Below, one piece after another: positions 57,633-64,000 of a DNA stretch of 64,000 nucleotides. How positions within the stretch are numbered: position 1 is the stretch's first letter; each line of letters begins with the position of its first letter. Source of the stretch: JANWXD01 sp035575135 (GTDB taxonomy: Bacteria > Acidobacteriota > Terriglobia > Bryobacterales > Bryobacteraceae); contig DATLYE010000022.1 in assembly GCA_035575135.1 (NCBI GenBank), forward strand, positions 1-64,000. The letters are read 5' to 3'. The notes beneath the pieces are model-generated. The model ran no database searches. It worked only from the letters and a program-made list of their open reading frames with translations, and was not told where the DNA came from. A program made the translations under genes and the position numbers.

Positions 57633-58106
57633 CTAAAGCAGCTTCTGGATCGCCTTTTCCACGGCGCCCAGATCCGCCTCTCCGACGAAGGACCGCACCA
57701 GGCGCCCGGTGCGGTCATAAAGGAACAGTGCCGGAAGCGCGCCGCTCCATTTGGGATCCACCGACAGGATGAACTTTTCGTCGTCTGCGACCCGTTTCAG
57801 GTAACCGGGGAAGGAGACACCGGCTTTGCGAAGGAAATTCAGAGCCTTCGCTTCGTCTTCCGGCTCGTCACAGGAGATGGGGATGAGGCGAAGTCCGCGC
57901 GAGCGGTACTTCGCCTCGATCCGGACCAGTTGGGGAAGTTCCTCCAGGCACGGTGCGCACCACGTGGCCCAGAAATCTACGAGGACCACCTGGCCTTTGT
58001 GGGAGGCCAGCATCCTCCGGTAGACGTTCTCGTCCAGAGGCGCCAGGCGCGGCTGCCCGGCAGTGAGCGCCGCGCACAGCAACCCTGCCGGAACCAGCCG
58101 CTTCAC
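57633..58106 (-). CDS. TlpA-like thiol-disulfide protein
   Basis: 157 residues. Short signal peptide (LVPAGLLCAALTAGQ) and thioredoxin fold with VVLVDFWATWCAPCLEELPQL and the cis-proline region in WSGALPALFLYDRTG. Periplasmic thiol oxidoreductase of TlpA/ResA type. GTG start overlaps the stop of the redoxin upstream (GTGA). Last gene of a five-gene minus-strand group starting at 59714. Confidence 0.88.
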   Translation of the reverse strand: MKRLVPAGLLCAALTAGQPRLAPLDENVYRRMLASHKGQVVLVDFWATWCAPCLEELPQLVRIEAKYRSRGLRLIPISCDEPEDEAKALNFLRKAGVSFPGYLKRVADDEKFILSVDPKWSGALPALFLYDRTGRLVRSFVGEADLGAVEKAIQKLL

Positions 58107-58678
58107 GTGGCTTTCTTGACGCGCTTGATCGTGCAGCCGAACGCTTTGGTCTCGGCGCGCTCGGGCGTCTGGCCCGCCAGGATCGCATCCAGAGCCAGCC
58201 GCAGCCCCTGGTGCTTGACCTCACGCTTTCGGGAGTCATCAATGTAGCCGTGATACTGGATCGTGCCGTTCTTGTCCAGCACGAATACCTCCGGCGTCAC
58301 CTGAGCCGCGAAGCGGTCGGCAATTTTGTTGTCAGGGTCCTTGTAAACGGCAAACTGGAAGCCGTTCTTGATGCGGTGCTGTTCGACTTCCTCGGCCGGT
58401 TCGGTGTGATTGGAGTTGATGGCCACGAACTTCACGCCTTTGGGAGCGTAGTCGTTGTAGATGGCCTTCATCCGCTCGTTGTAGTCGTTCGAGATCGGGC
58501 ATTGCGTGGCGATGAACATGATCACCGTCACATTGCCCTTGAGGCTTGCAAACTGCACCGGCTTGCCTTTGGTGTCGTAGATGGTGAAGTCGTCCACCTT
58601 GGAGCCGAGCTTGAACTCCTGGCCGAGGAGCGTGGCGGCCAGGCCCGCTGCCAACGTCAGCAACAGAATTTTTTTCAT
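58103..58678 (-). CDS. Secreted AhpC/TSA-type redoxin
   Basis: 191 residues. Signal peptide (KKILLLTLAAGLAATLLGQ), then DDFTIYDTKGKPVQFASLKG and the single active-site Cys in FIATQCPISNDYNERM, with VTPEVFVLDKNGTIQYHGYIDD. Resembles the thioredoxin-like/thiol-peroxidase proteins with a lone peroxidatic Cys. GGGAGG upstream. GTGA-coupled to the TlpA-like gene, which could be its reductant. Confidence 0.88.
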   Translation of the reverse strand: MKKILLLTLAAGLAATLLGQEFKLGSKVDDFTIYDTKGKPVQFASLKGNVTVIMFIATQCPISNDYNERMKAIYNDYAPKGVKFVAINSNHTEPAEEVEQHRIKNGFQFAVYKDPDNKIADRFAAQVTPEVFVLDKNGTIQYHGYIDDSRKREVKHQGLRLALDAILAGQTPERAETKAFGCTIKRVKKAT

Positions 58679-58712
58679 ATCCAGACCTCCCAGGAACCGG
58701 CGCGCGGGCCGG

Positions 58713-59069
58713 TTATTTTTTTGATGCCAGTTTCAGGTTGATCACGGCCTTGCGGCGCGAGTCGAAGACGCTGAGCGTTTTGGTGTCGCTCGAGGCGTCA
58801 CCGTGCTCCGCTTTCAGTTCATAATCCACGTCCGTACTCAGGCCGTGGAAATAATAAGTGCCGTCGCGCTGGGTGACGAATGAGCGCACCTGCAAAGTCT
58901 TGGTGTTCTTGAGCTTGACGATGGCTCCTTCGACGGGCCGGTCGTTTTCATCGTAAACGGCGCCCTGAACGGAACGCACGTTCGGATCTTCGCGCTCCTT
59001 GCCCCGTTGGGCCGGACCCGCCGAAGCCGCCATGACGGCGAATGCCAGGATGACGGGAAAGATCCTCAC
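58713..59069 (-). CDS. Secreted carboxypeptidase-regulatory-like (Ig-fold) protein
   Basis: 118 residues from GTG 59069 (RIFPVILAFAVMAASAGPAQ signal peptide); GTG 59078 three codons upstream is possible. One CarboxypepD_reg-type beta domain: SVQGAVYDENDRPVEGAIVKL, TQRDGTYYFHGLSTDVDYEL and a final VFDSRRKAVINLKL. Likely an envelope binding or adhesion module. GGAGGGA precedes the start. Confidence 0.78.
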   Translation of the reverse strand: MRIFPVILAFAVMAASAGPAQRGKEREDPNVRSVQGAVYDENDRPVEGAIVKLKNTKTLQVRSFVTQRDGTYYFHGLSTDVDYELKAEHGDASSDTKTLSVFDSRRKAVINLKLASKK

Positions 59070-59122
59070 CTCCGACACTCCCTCCTTTGCTTTGACGCCG
59101 CAGCCGGCCTCAAGGTAACGTC

Positions 59123-59545
59123 CTACCGGGGATCCGGTTCGAGTTGAAAAAACACGTCAACTCTCTGGTCTCCCTCGATCTGGACCGTTTTCTCCTGGGG
59201 CCGGAATCCCCGCGCCCGGACCGCCACACGATACCGCATGGGCGCAACGGGCACCCGAACGGCAAACTCGCCCCGACCGTCCGTGACGGCCTTTGTCTTG
59301 CGGAACTTGACCCTGCGGGCCTCTCCGAGCTCCGGCTCTGCCATCACCGTGACTTCGGCGCCCGCCAGAGCGAAGCCCGAGTCGCGAAACACCGTGCCCG
59401 CAATGAGCGCGTACGGCTCCACCCGCTTTCGCGACTCGGCGCCGGCAGCCAGAGAGGCCGCCACCAGCGCGCCGCCTGCGAGGAGGAGCAAGGTCTTGCG
59501 GCGGCCGCAGCTAGCGCCAGCGCTCGTCGTCGCCTTCCTCCTCAT
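59123..59545 (-). CDS. Secreted carboxypeptidase-regulatory-like protein
   Basis: About 140 residues from ATG 59545, which lies inside the end of the LysW-like gene; a later start is possible. A hydrophobic segment (KTLLLLAGGALVAASLAAG) acts as signal, followed by a CarboxypepD_reg-type fold: ALIAGTVFRDSGFALAGAEV, VTDGRGEFAVRVPVAPMRY and VQIEGDQRVDVFFQLEP. Second of two such modules in this operon. Confidence 0.65.
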   Translation of the reverse strand: MRRKATTSAGASCGRRKTLLLLAGGALVAASLAAGAESRKRVEPYALIAGTVFRDSGFALAGAEVTVMAEPELGEARRVKFRKTKAVTDGRGEFAVRVPVAPMRYRVAVRARGFRPQEKTVQIEGDQRVDVFFQLEPDPR

Positions 59546-59714
59546 CGAAATCCAGCTCTTCCTCTTCCTCTTCTTCGGCTTCCTCCAGCTCCAGCGGATC
59601 GACACTGGCTACGCGCAACTCGGCGCCGCACTCGTCGCAGACAACGACGTCGCCCTCGTCGAGTTCGTCCTCGTCCACGTCGATCTCGCTATCGCACAAC
59701 GGACAGGTAACCAT
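59511..59714 (-). CDS. LysW-like zinc-binding carrier-type protein with altered C-terminus
   Basis: 67 residues. VTCPLCDSEIDV and VVCDECGAELRV give the two CxxC knuckles, followed by SVDPLELEEAEEEE as in LysW, the amino-group carrier of lysine/arginine synthesis. True LysW ends EDWGE, whose last Glu carries the substrate. Here the acidic tail is longer and ends DDERWR, so that role is excluded unless the protein is processed. GGAGGGATTCA precedes ATG 59714. First gene of the thiol-redox group; no lysX/argX-like ligase is seen nearby. Confidence 0.75.
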   Translation of the reverse strand: MVTCPLCDSEIDVDEDELDEGDVVVCDECGAELRVASVDPLELEEAEEEEEEELDFDEEEGDDERWR

Positions 59715-59763
59715 TGAATCCCTCCAAACTCGTTATACGAAACTCAAGACGGTTTGCCAACTG

Positions 59764-60267
59764 CTATTTTTGGGCCATCCGGCGTCGGGTGGTGGGCGGC
59801 ACCAGCCCCTTCAGCCGCAGGTATAGAAAGAGCTGGGCGCGGTGGCTGAGCTCGTGCTCTTTGACGAACTGGAGCATCTCGAGTCGGGTGACCCGCTGGC
59901 CGTCCATCCTCGTAATCAAGCCCGAGAAAAACTCCGGCGGTTGCTCGGCCAGCTCGCGGCAACGCGTCTGGACGCTCTCGCGCAGCGCGGCCGCCAAGGC
60001 GCGGGGACTCCCATCCGCCATCGCGACGGCGCCGCGCTCCTTCACGCGCTCCCGGAAATCGGGTGTTGCCAGATTCTCGACGCCGTCGAGCAGCAGCCCT
60101 GTAAGGCCGTGCCCTGCTTGGAGAATGTGAACGGCAATGTCGCGGAAGCTCATCACGTCCGGAACGGGCCGAAAGTCCAGTTCCGAGGCCGGGAACTCCT
60201 CGACGGCCTGGGCCGTATCGGCCCGGACCGTACGCCACGAATCCAACACCGTCTCCAAGCGCACCAT
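59764..60267 (-). CDS. DinB-family protein
   Basis: 167 residues. DinB fold with metal-site helices in FRDIAVHILQAGHGL and FVKEHELSHRAQLFLYLRLKG (histidines placed as in the family). Enzyme class probably thiol-dependent transferase or hydrolase; substrate unknown. The second DinB-like protein in the window, not closely similar to the one at 47112. Confidence 0.82.
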   Translation of the reverse strand: MVRLETVLDSWRTVRADTAQAVEEFPASELDFRPVPDVMSFRDIAVHILQAGHGLTGLLLDGVENLATPDFRERVKERGAVAMADGSPRALAAALRESVQTRCRELAEQPPEFFSGLITRMDGQRVTRLEMLQFVKEHELSHRAQLFLYLRLKGLVPPTTRRRMAQK

Positions 60268-60334
60268 ATGTTCCCATTGTTAGCACGCCTGCGGCCGCGC
60301 GGGAATCGGCAACCCGGAGCCGGCCGTCCGGCGC

Positions 60335-61648
60335 TCACGCCACGCCGCACCAGCGGCACACCAGCAGCAGGAGGGCGCGCGTGGCGGCCACCAGCGAAGC
60401 CAGCTCCACGTATTCGTCGGCGGCGTGCGTATTGCCTCCTTGCGGCCCCCAGAGGACTGCCGGGATACCGAAGGCCTGGTGGAAGACGTACATGTCGCAA
60501 GGTCCTTCGATACCGGTCACCGGAACCGGCCGGCCCAGGGCTCGTTCGGCGCAGGAGCGCAGTTCCTCGACCAGCGGCTCTGTAGCGGGGATGGCCGAGC
60601 CGGGCAGCCATCGGATGGGAAATTCCACTTCCGGGCGGACCGCGAAGAGCTCCGGAGCTCCCTCGACCAAATCTTCGAGCCACTCGAAGAATTCCTGTTC
60701 GATCTCTTCCTGACTCTCTCCGGGCATGGTCTGCCAGTAGACCTCGAGCAAGCACGTCTCCGGTACGGTGATGGGTTCGCCTGTACCCCAGGGCCCGGTG
60801 AACACCTTTGTCACCGAGACAGGTACGGGATCGAGGGCCTGTTGGTAGTAGGGGTGAATCCTGGCGGTCGCACGGCGCCGGCGTCGAAACTCGTCCATGC
60901 CGGCGAGCACGTGCCGGAGCTGGCCTTCGACGCCTCGCGGCAGGTTGTTGTCGCTCAAGATGCCTCCAGCGGCGCGGAGCCGTATGTGCGCCGTCCGCCC
61001 CCCACGCTGCGCCGGGCATACGCGAAGCGAAGACGGCTCCGTGATCACCGCAGCTTCGGCATTGAATCCCATCAGGCGGCTTGCCAGAGTTCCGTTGACG
61101 CCGCCGAACTCCTCATCTACGACGGATTCGAAAACCAAATCGCCCGCCAGCCGGAGGCCCAGATCCTCCAGCGCCTCGATCACAAACAGATTCGCGGCCA
61201 CTCCGGCCTTCATGTCGTTGGCTCCGCGCCCGTACAACCGCCCGTCCGCGATCTCCGCCCCGAAAGGGTCGCGCGTCCACGGCTGAGTGCCTCGCGGCAC
61301 CGTGTCAATGTGTCCGGAAAGCACGAGCGAGCGTCCGCCCCCCGAGCCTCGCCGCCGCGCTCCCACATTGGGGCGCCCGGAATAATCGCGGCCGGGCCAG
61401 TAGAGCGGATGCCGGGCGAGCCCCGGCACTTCCATGAGCGAATACACGACCGGTTCCCAGCCGTGGTCCCGGAGGAAGCGAACCACGTACTCCTGGCACG
61501 CCTTCTCCCCGCCGGTGGGAGGCGTGTTTTCCGAGGGGATTCTCACCAACTCCCGCGCGATGGCGATCAGGCGCCCGGCGTGAGCCTCCACGTAGCGGAG
61601 CGCTCTGTCTTCCAGCTCACGGCGCCGATGCGCCTCTGGCTGCCGCAT
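60335..61648 (-). CDS. M20 family metallopeptidase (ArgE/DapE/ACY1-like)
   Basis: 437 residues. Metal and catalytic motifs: LVLSGHIDTVPRG, LYGRGANDMKAGVAA and VVDEEFGGVNGTLA, followed by a dimerisation/lid domain and a C-terminal GPCDMYVFHQAFGIPAVLWGPQGG. Hydrolyses an amide bond of N-acyl amino acids or dipeptides with two zincs. GGAGGTG before ATG 61648. It follows the amino-acid permease by one base, so uptake and cleavage may be coupled. Confidence 0.92.
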   Translation of the reverse strand: MRQPEAHRRRELEDRALRYVEAHAGRLIAIARELVRIPSENTPPTGGEKACQEYVVRFLRDHGWEPVVYSLMEVPGLARHPLYWPGRDYSGRPNVGARRRGSGGGRSLVLSGHIDTVPRGTQPWTRDPFGAEIADGRLYGRGANDMKAGVAANLFVIEALEDLGLRLAGDLVFESVVDEEFGGVNGTLASRLMGFNAEAAVITEPSSLRVCPAQRGGRTAHIRLRAAGGILSDNNLPRGVEGQLRHVLAGMDEFRRRRRATARIHPYYQQALDPVPVSVTKVFTGPWGTGEPITVPETCLLEVYWQTMPGESQEEIEQEFFEWLEDLVEGAPELFAVRPEVEFPIRWLPGSAIPATEPLVEELRSCAERALGRPVPVTGIEGPCDMYVFHQAFGIPAVLWGPQGGNTHAADEYVELASLVAATRALLLLVCRWCGVA

Positions 61649-61649
61649 G

Positions 61650-63020
61650 TTACACCTCCAGCCGCCGGGGCGGAACCCGGAACCCTCTTGTCACCACCGC
61701 AAGGTAGAGTAAGCCAAGCCCCATCCACAAAAAGCCTGCCAGCCTGGCTTTGCCGCTCAAGTTCAGCCACACCCAGGTGCAAACCAGCGCTCCCAGTGAA
61801 GGGAACACAAGGTTGGTGAGCTTATCGGCGCCGGAGCGGCGGCCCAGACGGAAATAGTAGTGCCGGATCACGCTCAGGTTGACCAGAATGAAGCCGACGA
61901 AAGCTCCGAAGTTAAGCAGCTCCACCAGGATTTGAAAGCGCGCCACGAGCGCGCCCGCGAAAGAAACTCCGGCCATAACGTAGAGCGCCCGTTTCGGTGT
62001 GGAGGAGCGAGCGTCCACGTGCGCGAAGATGCGCCGCGAGAGCACGCCGTCACGGCCCATGCCGAACAGCAGGCGGGAGGCCCCGGCCTGCCCGGTGAGC
62101 GCGCTGGCCAAGCCCGCTACAAGCAACACAAAAGTAATCCAACCGAGCATCCAGGGCCCGCCCACCCGTCTGCCCACATCCAGGATCGCCGTCTCGGTGT
62201 GGGGAAACGTCTCTCCTGCAGGCCAGGCCAGCGCTGCAAGGTACACCGTCAAAAAACAGATGACGGTTTGCACGACGCAGATGCTGACCGTGGCGATGGC
62301 GATGTCGCGCTCCGGCCGAACGGTGTCTTCCGCCAGCGTGGAGACCGCGTCAAAGCCGATGTAGGAAAGTGTGGCGATGCCCGCCCCTAGCAGGAGCGGG
62401 CGCAAGGCGAACGTCTCCGGATGGAACAGCGCGGCAGGATTCAGCAGCGACGGTACTCCCCCGTGCATCACTACGAAACGCGCTGCCAGCCCGATGAACA
62501 GCACTGTGGAGGCGCCCATGACCAGCATGAGGAACCAGCTGGCCCGTGCCGTCACGCGGATTCCCTGCACATTCACCCATGTAATCAGCGCCGTAAACAG
62601 CGCCGCCCAGACGAAGTACGGGACTTGCGGCGCCAGTCTTGCCGCCGTCAGCGAAGCGTAGACCACGCTCAACAGCGGGATCAGGAAATAGTCCAGAATC
62701 ATGGCCCAGCCCGCCAGGAAACCCAGATGTTCGCTCAGGCCGCGCTGCGTGTAGGTGTAGGTGGATCCGGCCGCTGGAAAGGCGCCGGACATTTTGCCGT
62801 AGCTCGCCGCCGTAAACAGCATGGCCACCATTGCGACCAGATAGCACAGCGCAGCGTGGCCGCCGGAAAGTTGCTGCACGATACCGAAAACCGGGTAGGG
62901 CGCCGTCGGCGTCAGAATGACAAGGCCGTAAAGAATCAAGTCCCGGCGGCGCAGCACGCGGCGGAAGCGGGGCTTGTACCCTAAGGCCTCCAGGGCGGCA
63001 TCGGCGACCGGTTCGTGCAC
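61650..63020 (-). CDS. APC-family amino-acid permease
   Basis: 456 residues from GTG 63020, with GAGGGGC upstream; the longer frame overlaps the preceding gene. Twelve hydrophobic helices, APC signature parts GLVILTPTAPYPVFGIVQ, AAGSTYTYTQRGLSEHLGFLAGW and IGFDAVSTLAEDTVRPERDI. Cation-coupled amino-acid or amine uptake. Operon with the M20 peptidase after it and the DUF4091-type gene before it. Confidence 0.9.
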   Translation of the reverse strand: MHEPVADAALEALGYKPRFRRVLRRRDLILYGLVILTPTAPYPVFGIVQQLSGGHAALCYLVAMVAMLFTAASYGKMSGAFPAAGSTYTYTQRGLSEHLGFLAGWAMILDYFLIPLLSVVYASLTAARLAPQVPYFVWAALFTALITWVNVQGIRVTARASWFLMLVMGASTVLFIGLAARFVVMHGGVPSLLNPAALFHPETFALRPLLLGAGIATLSYIGFDAVSTLAEDTVRPERDIAIATVSICVVQTVICFLTVYLAALAWPAGETFPHTETAILDVGRRVGGPWMLGWITFVLLVAGLASALTGQAGASRLLFGMGRDGVLSRRIFAHVDARSSTPKRALYVMAGVSFAGALVARFQILVELLNFGAFVGFILVNLSVIRHYYFRLGRRSGADKLTNLVFPSLGALVCTWVWLNLSGKARLAGFLWMGLGLLYLAVVTRGFRVPPRRLEV

Positions 63021-63022
63021 GT

Positions 63023-64000
63023 CTAACGCCCCTCGATGATGCGCCGGGCCGCTTGCCTCCGTACCGCCTCCCATTCGTCGGGGTGGTTCTTCCACAGGCG
63101 CACCGTGCCGATGGAACCTTCTCCGAAGGGACGCCCGAAGATGACGGAGTCAACCAGCCGGTCCGCTTCGGCCTCGCCGTACTTGTCCGCCACCAGACGA
63201 AAGTACTCGTAGTCTTGCAGTCCGCGCCGCTGCGCTTTCAGCCGGATGCTCGGAACGGGCTGCTCATAGCCCATCACCTCGCCGCGGTAGATCAGCAGGC
63301 CCGATCCGTTATAGACACGATGCTCTTCTTTGAAGTTCTCCGCTTCATACCAGGCGGCATAGGCGTTCCAGTCGAATTCCCACTCGATCCAGCCCGAGCG
63401 GTATTTCCACGCGACCCAGCCGATGGCCCGGTTGACGAGCAGATCCAGGTCCAGAAACGTGTTGGAGCCGCAGCCGGAGTTCTTGCGCTGCTCATAAATC
63501 ATCGGTCCGTAAAACCAGCTTTCGACACCGCGGCTGCGGAGCTCACGGGCGAAATCGGGATCGTAGCTGACCGTGTGGCATACCCAAAGGTCCACTTCCT
63601 TCTTCATGGACTCCATCGCCTGACGCGAGTAGCCGCCGTCAATGCGGAATTGATACCAGTCCGCCCCCAGCGCCTCATCGAGCAGCCGCCCGTAGTAGCG
63701 CATCTTGGTGTAGGCCTCTTCGCTGTAGGACTCGTCCAGCCCGTCCAGAAACGCGATCTTCCGCACACGCCGCCAGGCCGGATTGCGTTCGAAATGTTCC
63801 CTGACCTGGCGGGCCGTTTCCTTCCAAACCGCCTCGAACTCGGCTGTGGGACCAGCCGGGGGCTGCGCCATCGGCCAGGCGCGGGCACGGTTGTCTCCGC
63901 GCTCGCAATCAAACGGCAGCAGAATGTGTTCGAGCGGTTCTCCGTAGCCGGGTCCCCAGTAGCCGTAGCGCTCGGTGAACGCGCTGCCATCCAGGTATTT
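63023..64000 (-). CDS. DUF4091/GH123-like protein, 5' truncated by window edge
   Basis: The frame is open to the edge: beyond the ATG at 63871 it continues in frame with KYLDGSAFTERYGYWGPGYG and so on, so that ATG is internal. About 325 residues of the C-terminal part are visible, with barrel-like FLDGLDESYSEEAYTKMRYYG, WYQFRIDGGYSRQ, VCHTVSYDPDF, WYGPMIYEQ-like (SWFYGPMIYEQRK) and the DUF4091 end RLKAQRRGLQDYEYFRLV. Related to glycoside hydrolase 123. Substrate unknown. Confidence 0.82.
   Translation of the reverse strand, partial: KYLDGSAFTERYGYWGPGYGEPLEHILLPFDCERGDNRARAWPMAQPPAGPTAEFEAVWKETARQVREHFERNPAWRRVRKIAFLDGLDESYSEEAYTKMRYYGRLLDEALGADWYQFRIDGGYSRQAMESMKKEVDLWVCHTVSYDPDFARELRSRGVESWFYGPMIYEQRKNSGCGSNTFLDLDLLVNRAIGWVAWKYRSGWIEWEFDWNAYAAWYEAENFKEEHRVYNGSGLLIYRGEVMGYEQPVPSIRLKAQRRGLQDYEYFRLVADKYGEAEADRLVDSVIFGRPFGEGSIGTVRLWKNHPDEWEAVRRQAARRIIEGR

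Noticed and set aside
1..64000. CRISPR arrays, insertion sequences, rRNA genes
   Set aside because: No regularly spaced repeats, transposases or rRNA sequence noticed anywhere in the window.

Overview
The window looks like a piece of a high-GC bacterial chromosome, most probably an Acidobacteriota of the Bryobacterales/Solibacter type. This placement is an inference from gene style and not from a search: a B12-dependent ribonucleotide reductase, a B. subtilis-type sdhC-A-B operon, a large duplicated FtsX/MacB-like permease of the kind common in Acidobacteriota, many Tat-exported molybdoenzyme parts, and carboxypeptidase-regulatory-like and DinB proteins. There are no rRNAs, IS elements, integrases, phage genes or CRISPR arrays. 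Both edges cut genes: an MFS transporter on the left and a DUF4091-type protein on the right.

Region by region. 1-13.9 kb: MFS transporter, secreted protein, PBP4-type peptidase (dacB), FmdB-like zinc ribbon, Tat-exported enolase-superfamily enzyme, sdhCAB, gltX, carbamoyltransferase, half-size TSUP permease, an ECF sigma/anti-sigma/Spy-like three-gene cassette, and a small membrane protein behind a palindrome-rich leader. 13.9-24 kb: nrdJ with a promoter carrying two NrdR-like boxes, a coiled-coil protein, an FAD oxidoreductase, msrP without msrQ, and a two-gene Tat-exported ferredoxin/molybdopterin oxidoreductase with no membrane anchor. 24-32.9 kb: a minus-strand operon SMP-30 / NUDIX / mutS2 / DUF123, an AAA ATPase divergent from a secretin-like protein, a SIS-domain sugar-phosphate enzyme, and tRNA-Arg(UCG), tRNA-Ser(UGA) and tRNA-Pro(GGG).

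33-45.5 kb, lying between tRNA-Pro and tRNA-Arg(ACG), is the accessory region and the most interesting part. It holds a MacB-type ATPase and HlyD adaptor, an NtrC-type regulator with its histidine kinase, a redoxin-fold membrane protein without the catalytic cysteines, a secreted six-bladed beta-propeller, a previously uncalled 35-residue peptide gene with a Sec-type signal and a Cys-rich tail (GCMECCCG) behind the best Shine-Dalgarno of the locus, and a large FtsX/MacB permease. On the other strand are a GT-A-fold glycosyltransferase-like protein and an HTH protein. The same palindromic core, TCCG-N4-CGGA, occurs in the divergent adaptor/regulator promoter region and about 110 bp upstream of a near-consensus sigma-54 promoter in front of the HTH-glycosyltransferase pair, which ties the two halves into one candidate regulon. 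I read it as an NtrC-controlled system for a small secreted Cys-rich peptide. Two genes in it (the redoxin-like one and the HTH one) appear frameshifted.

45.7-64 kb is housekeeping and metabolic: DUF3179 protein, DinB proteins, ruvB, folK, an MFS exporter, ppdK, glyQS, recO, a thiol-redox operon headed by a LysW-like zinc protein that lacks the EDWGE tail, an M20 peptidase and an APC amino-acid permease.

A recurrent trait across the window is a Pribnow-like hexamer only 6-10 nt before the start codon, often without a Shine-Dalgarno, suggesting very short 5' leaders. At dacB this -10 is read in both directions.
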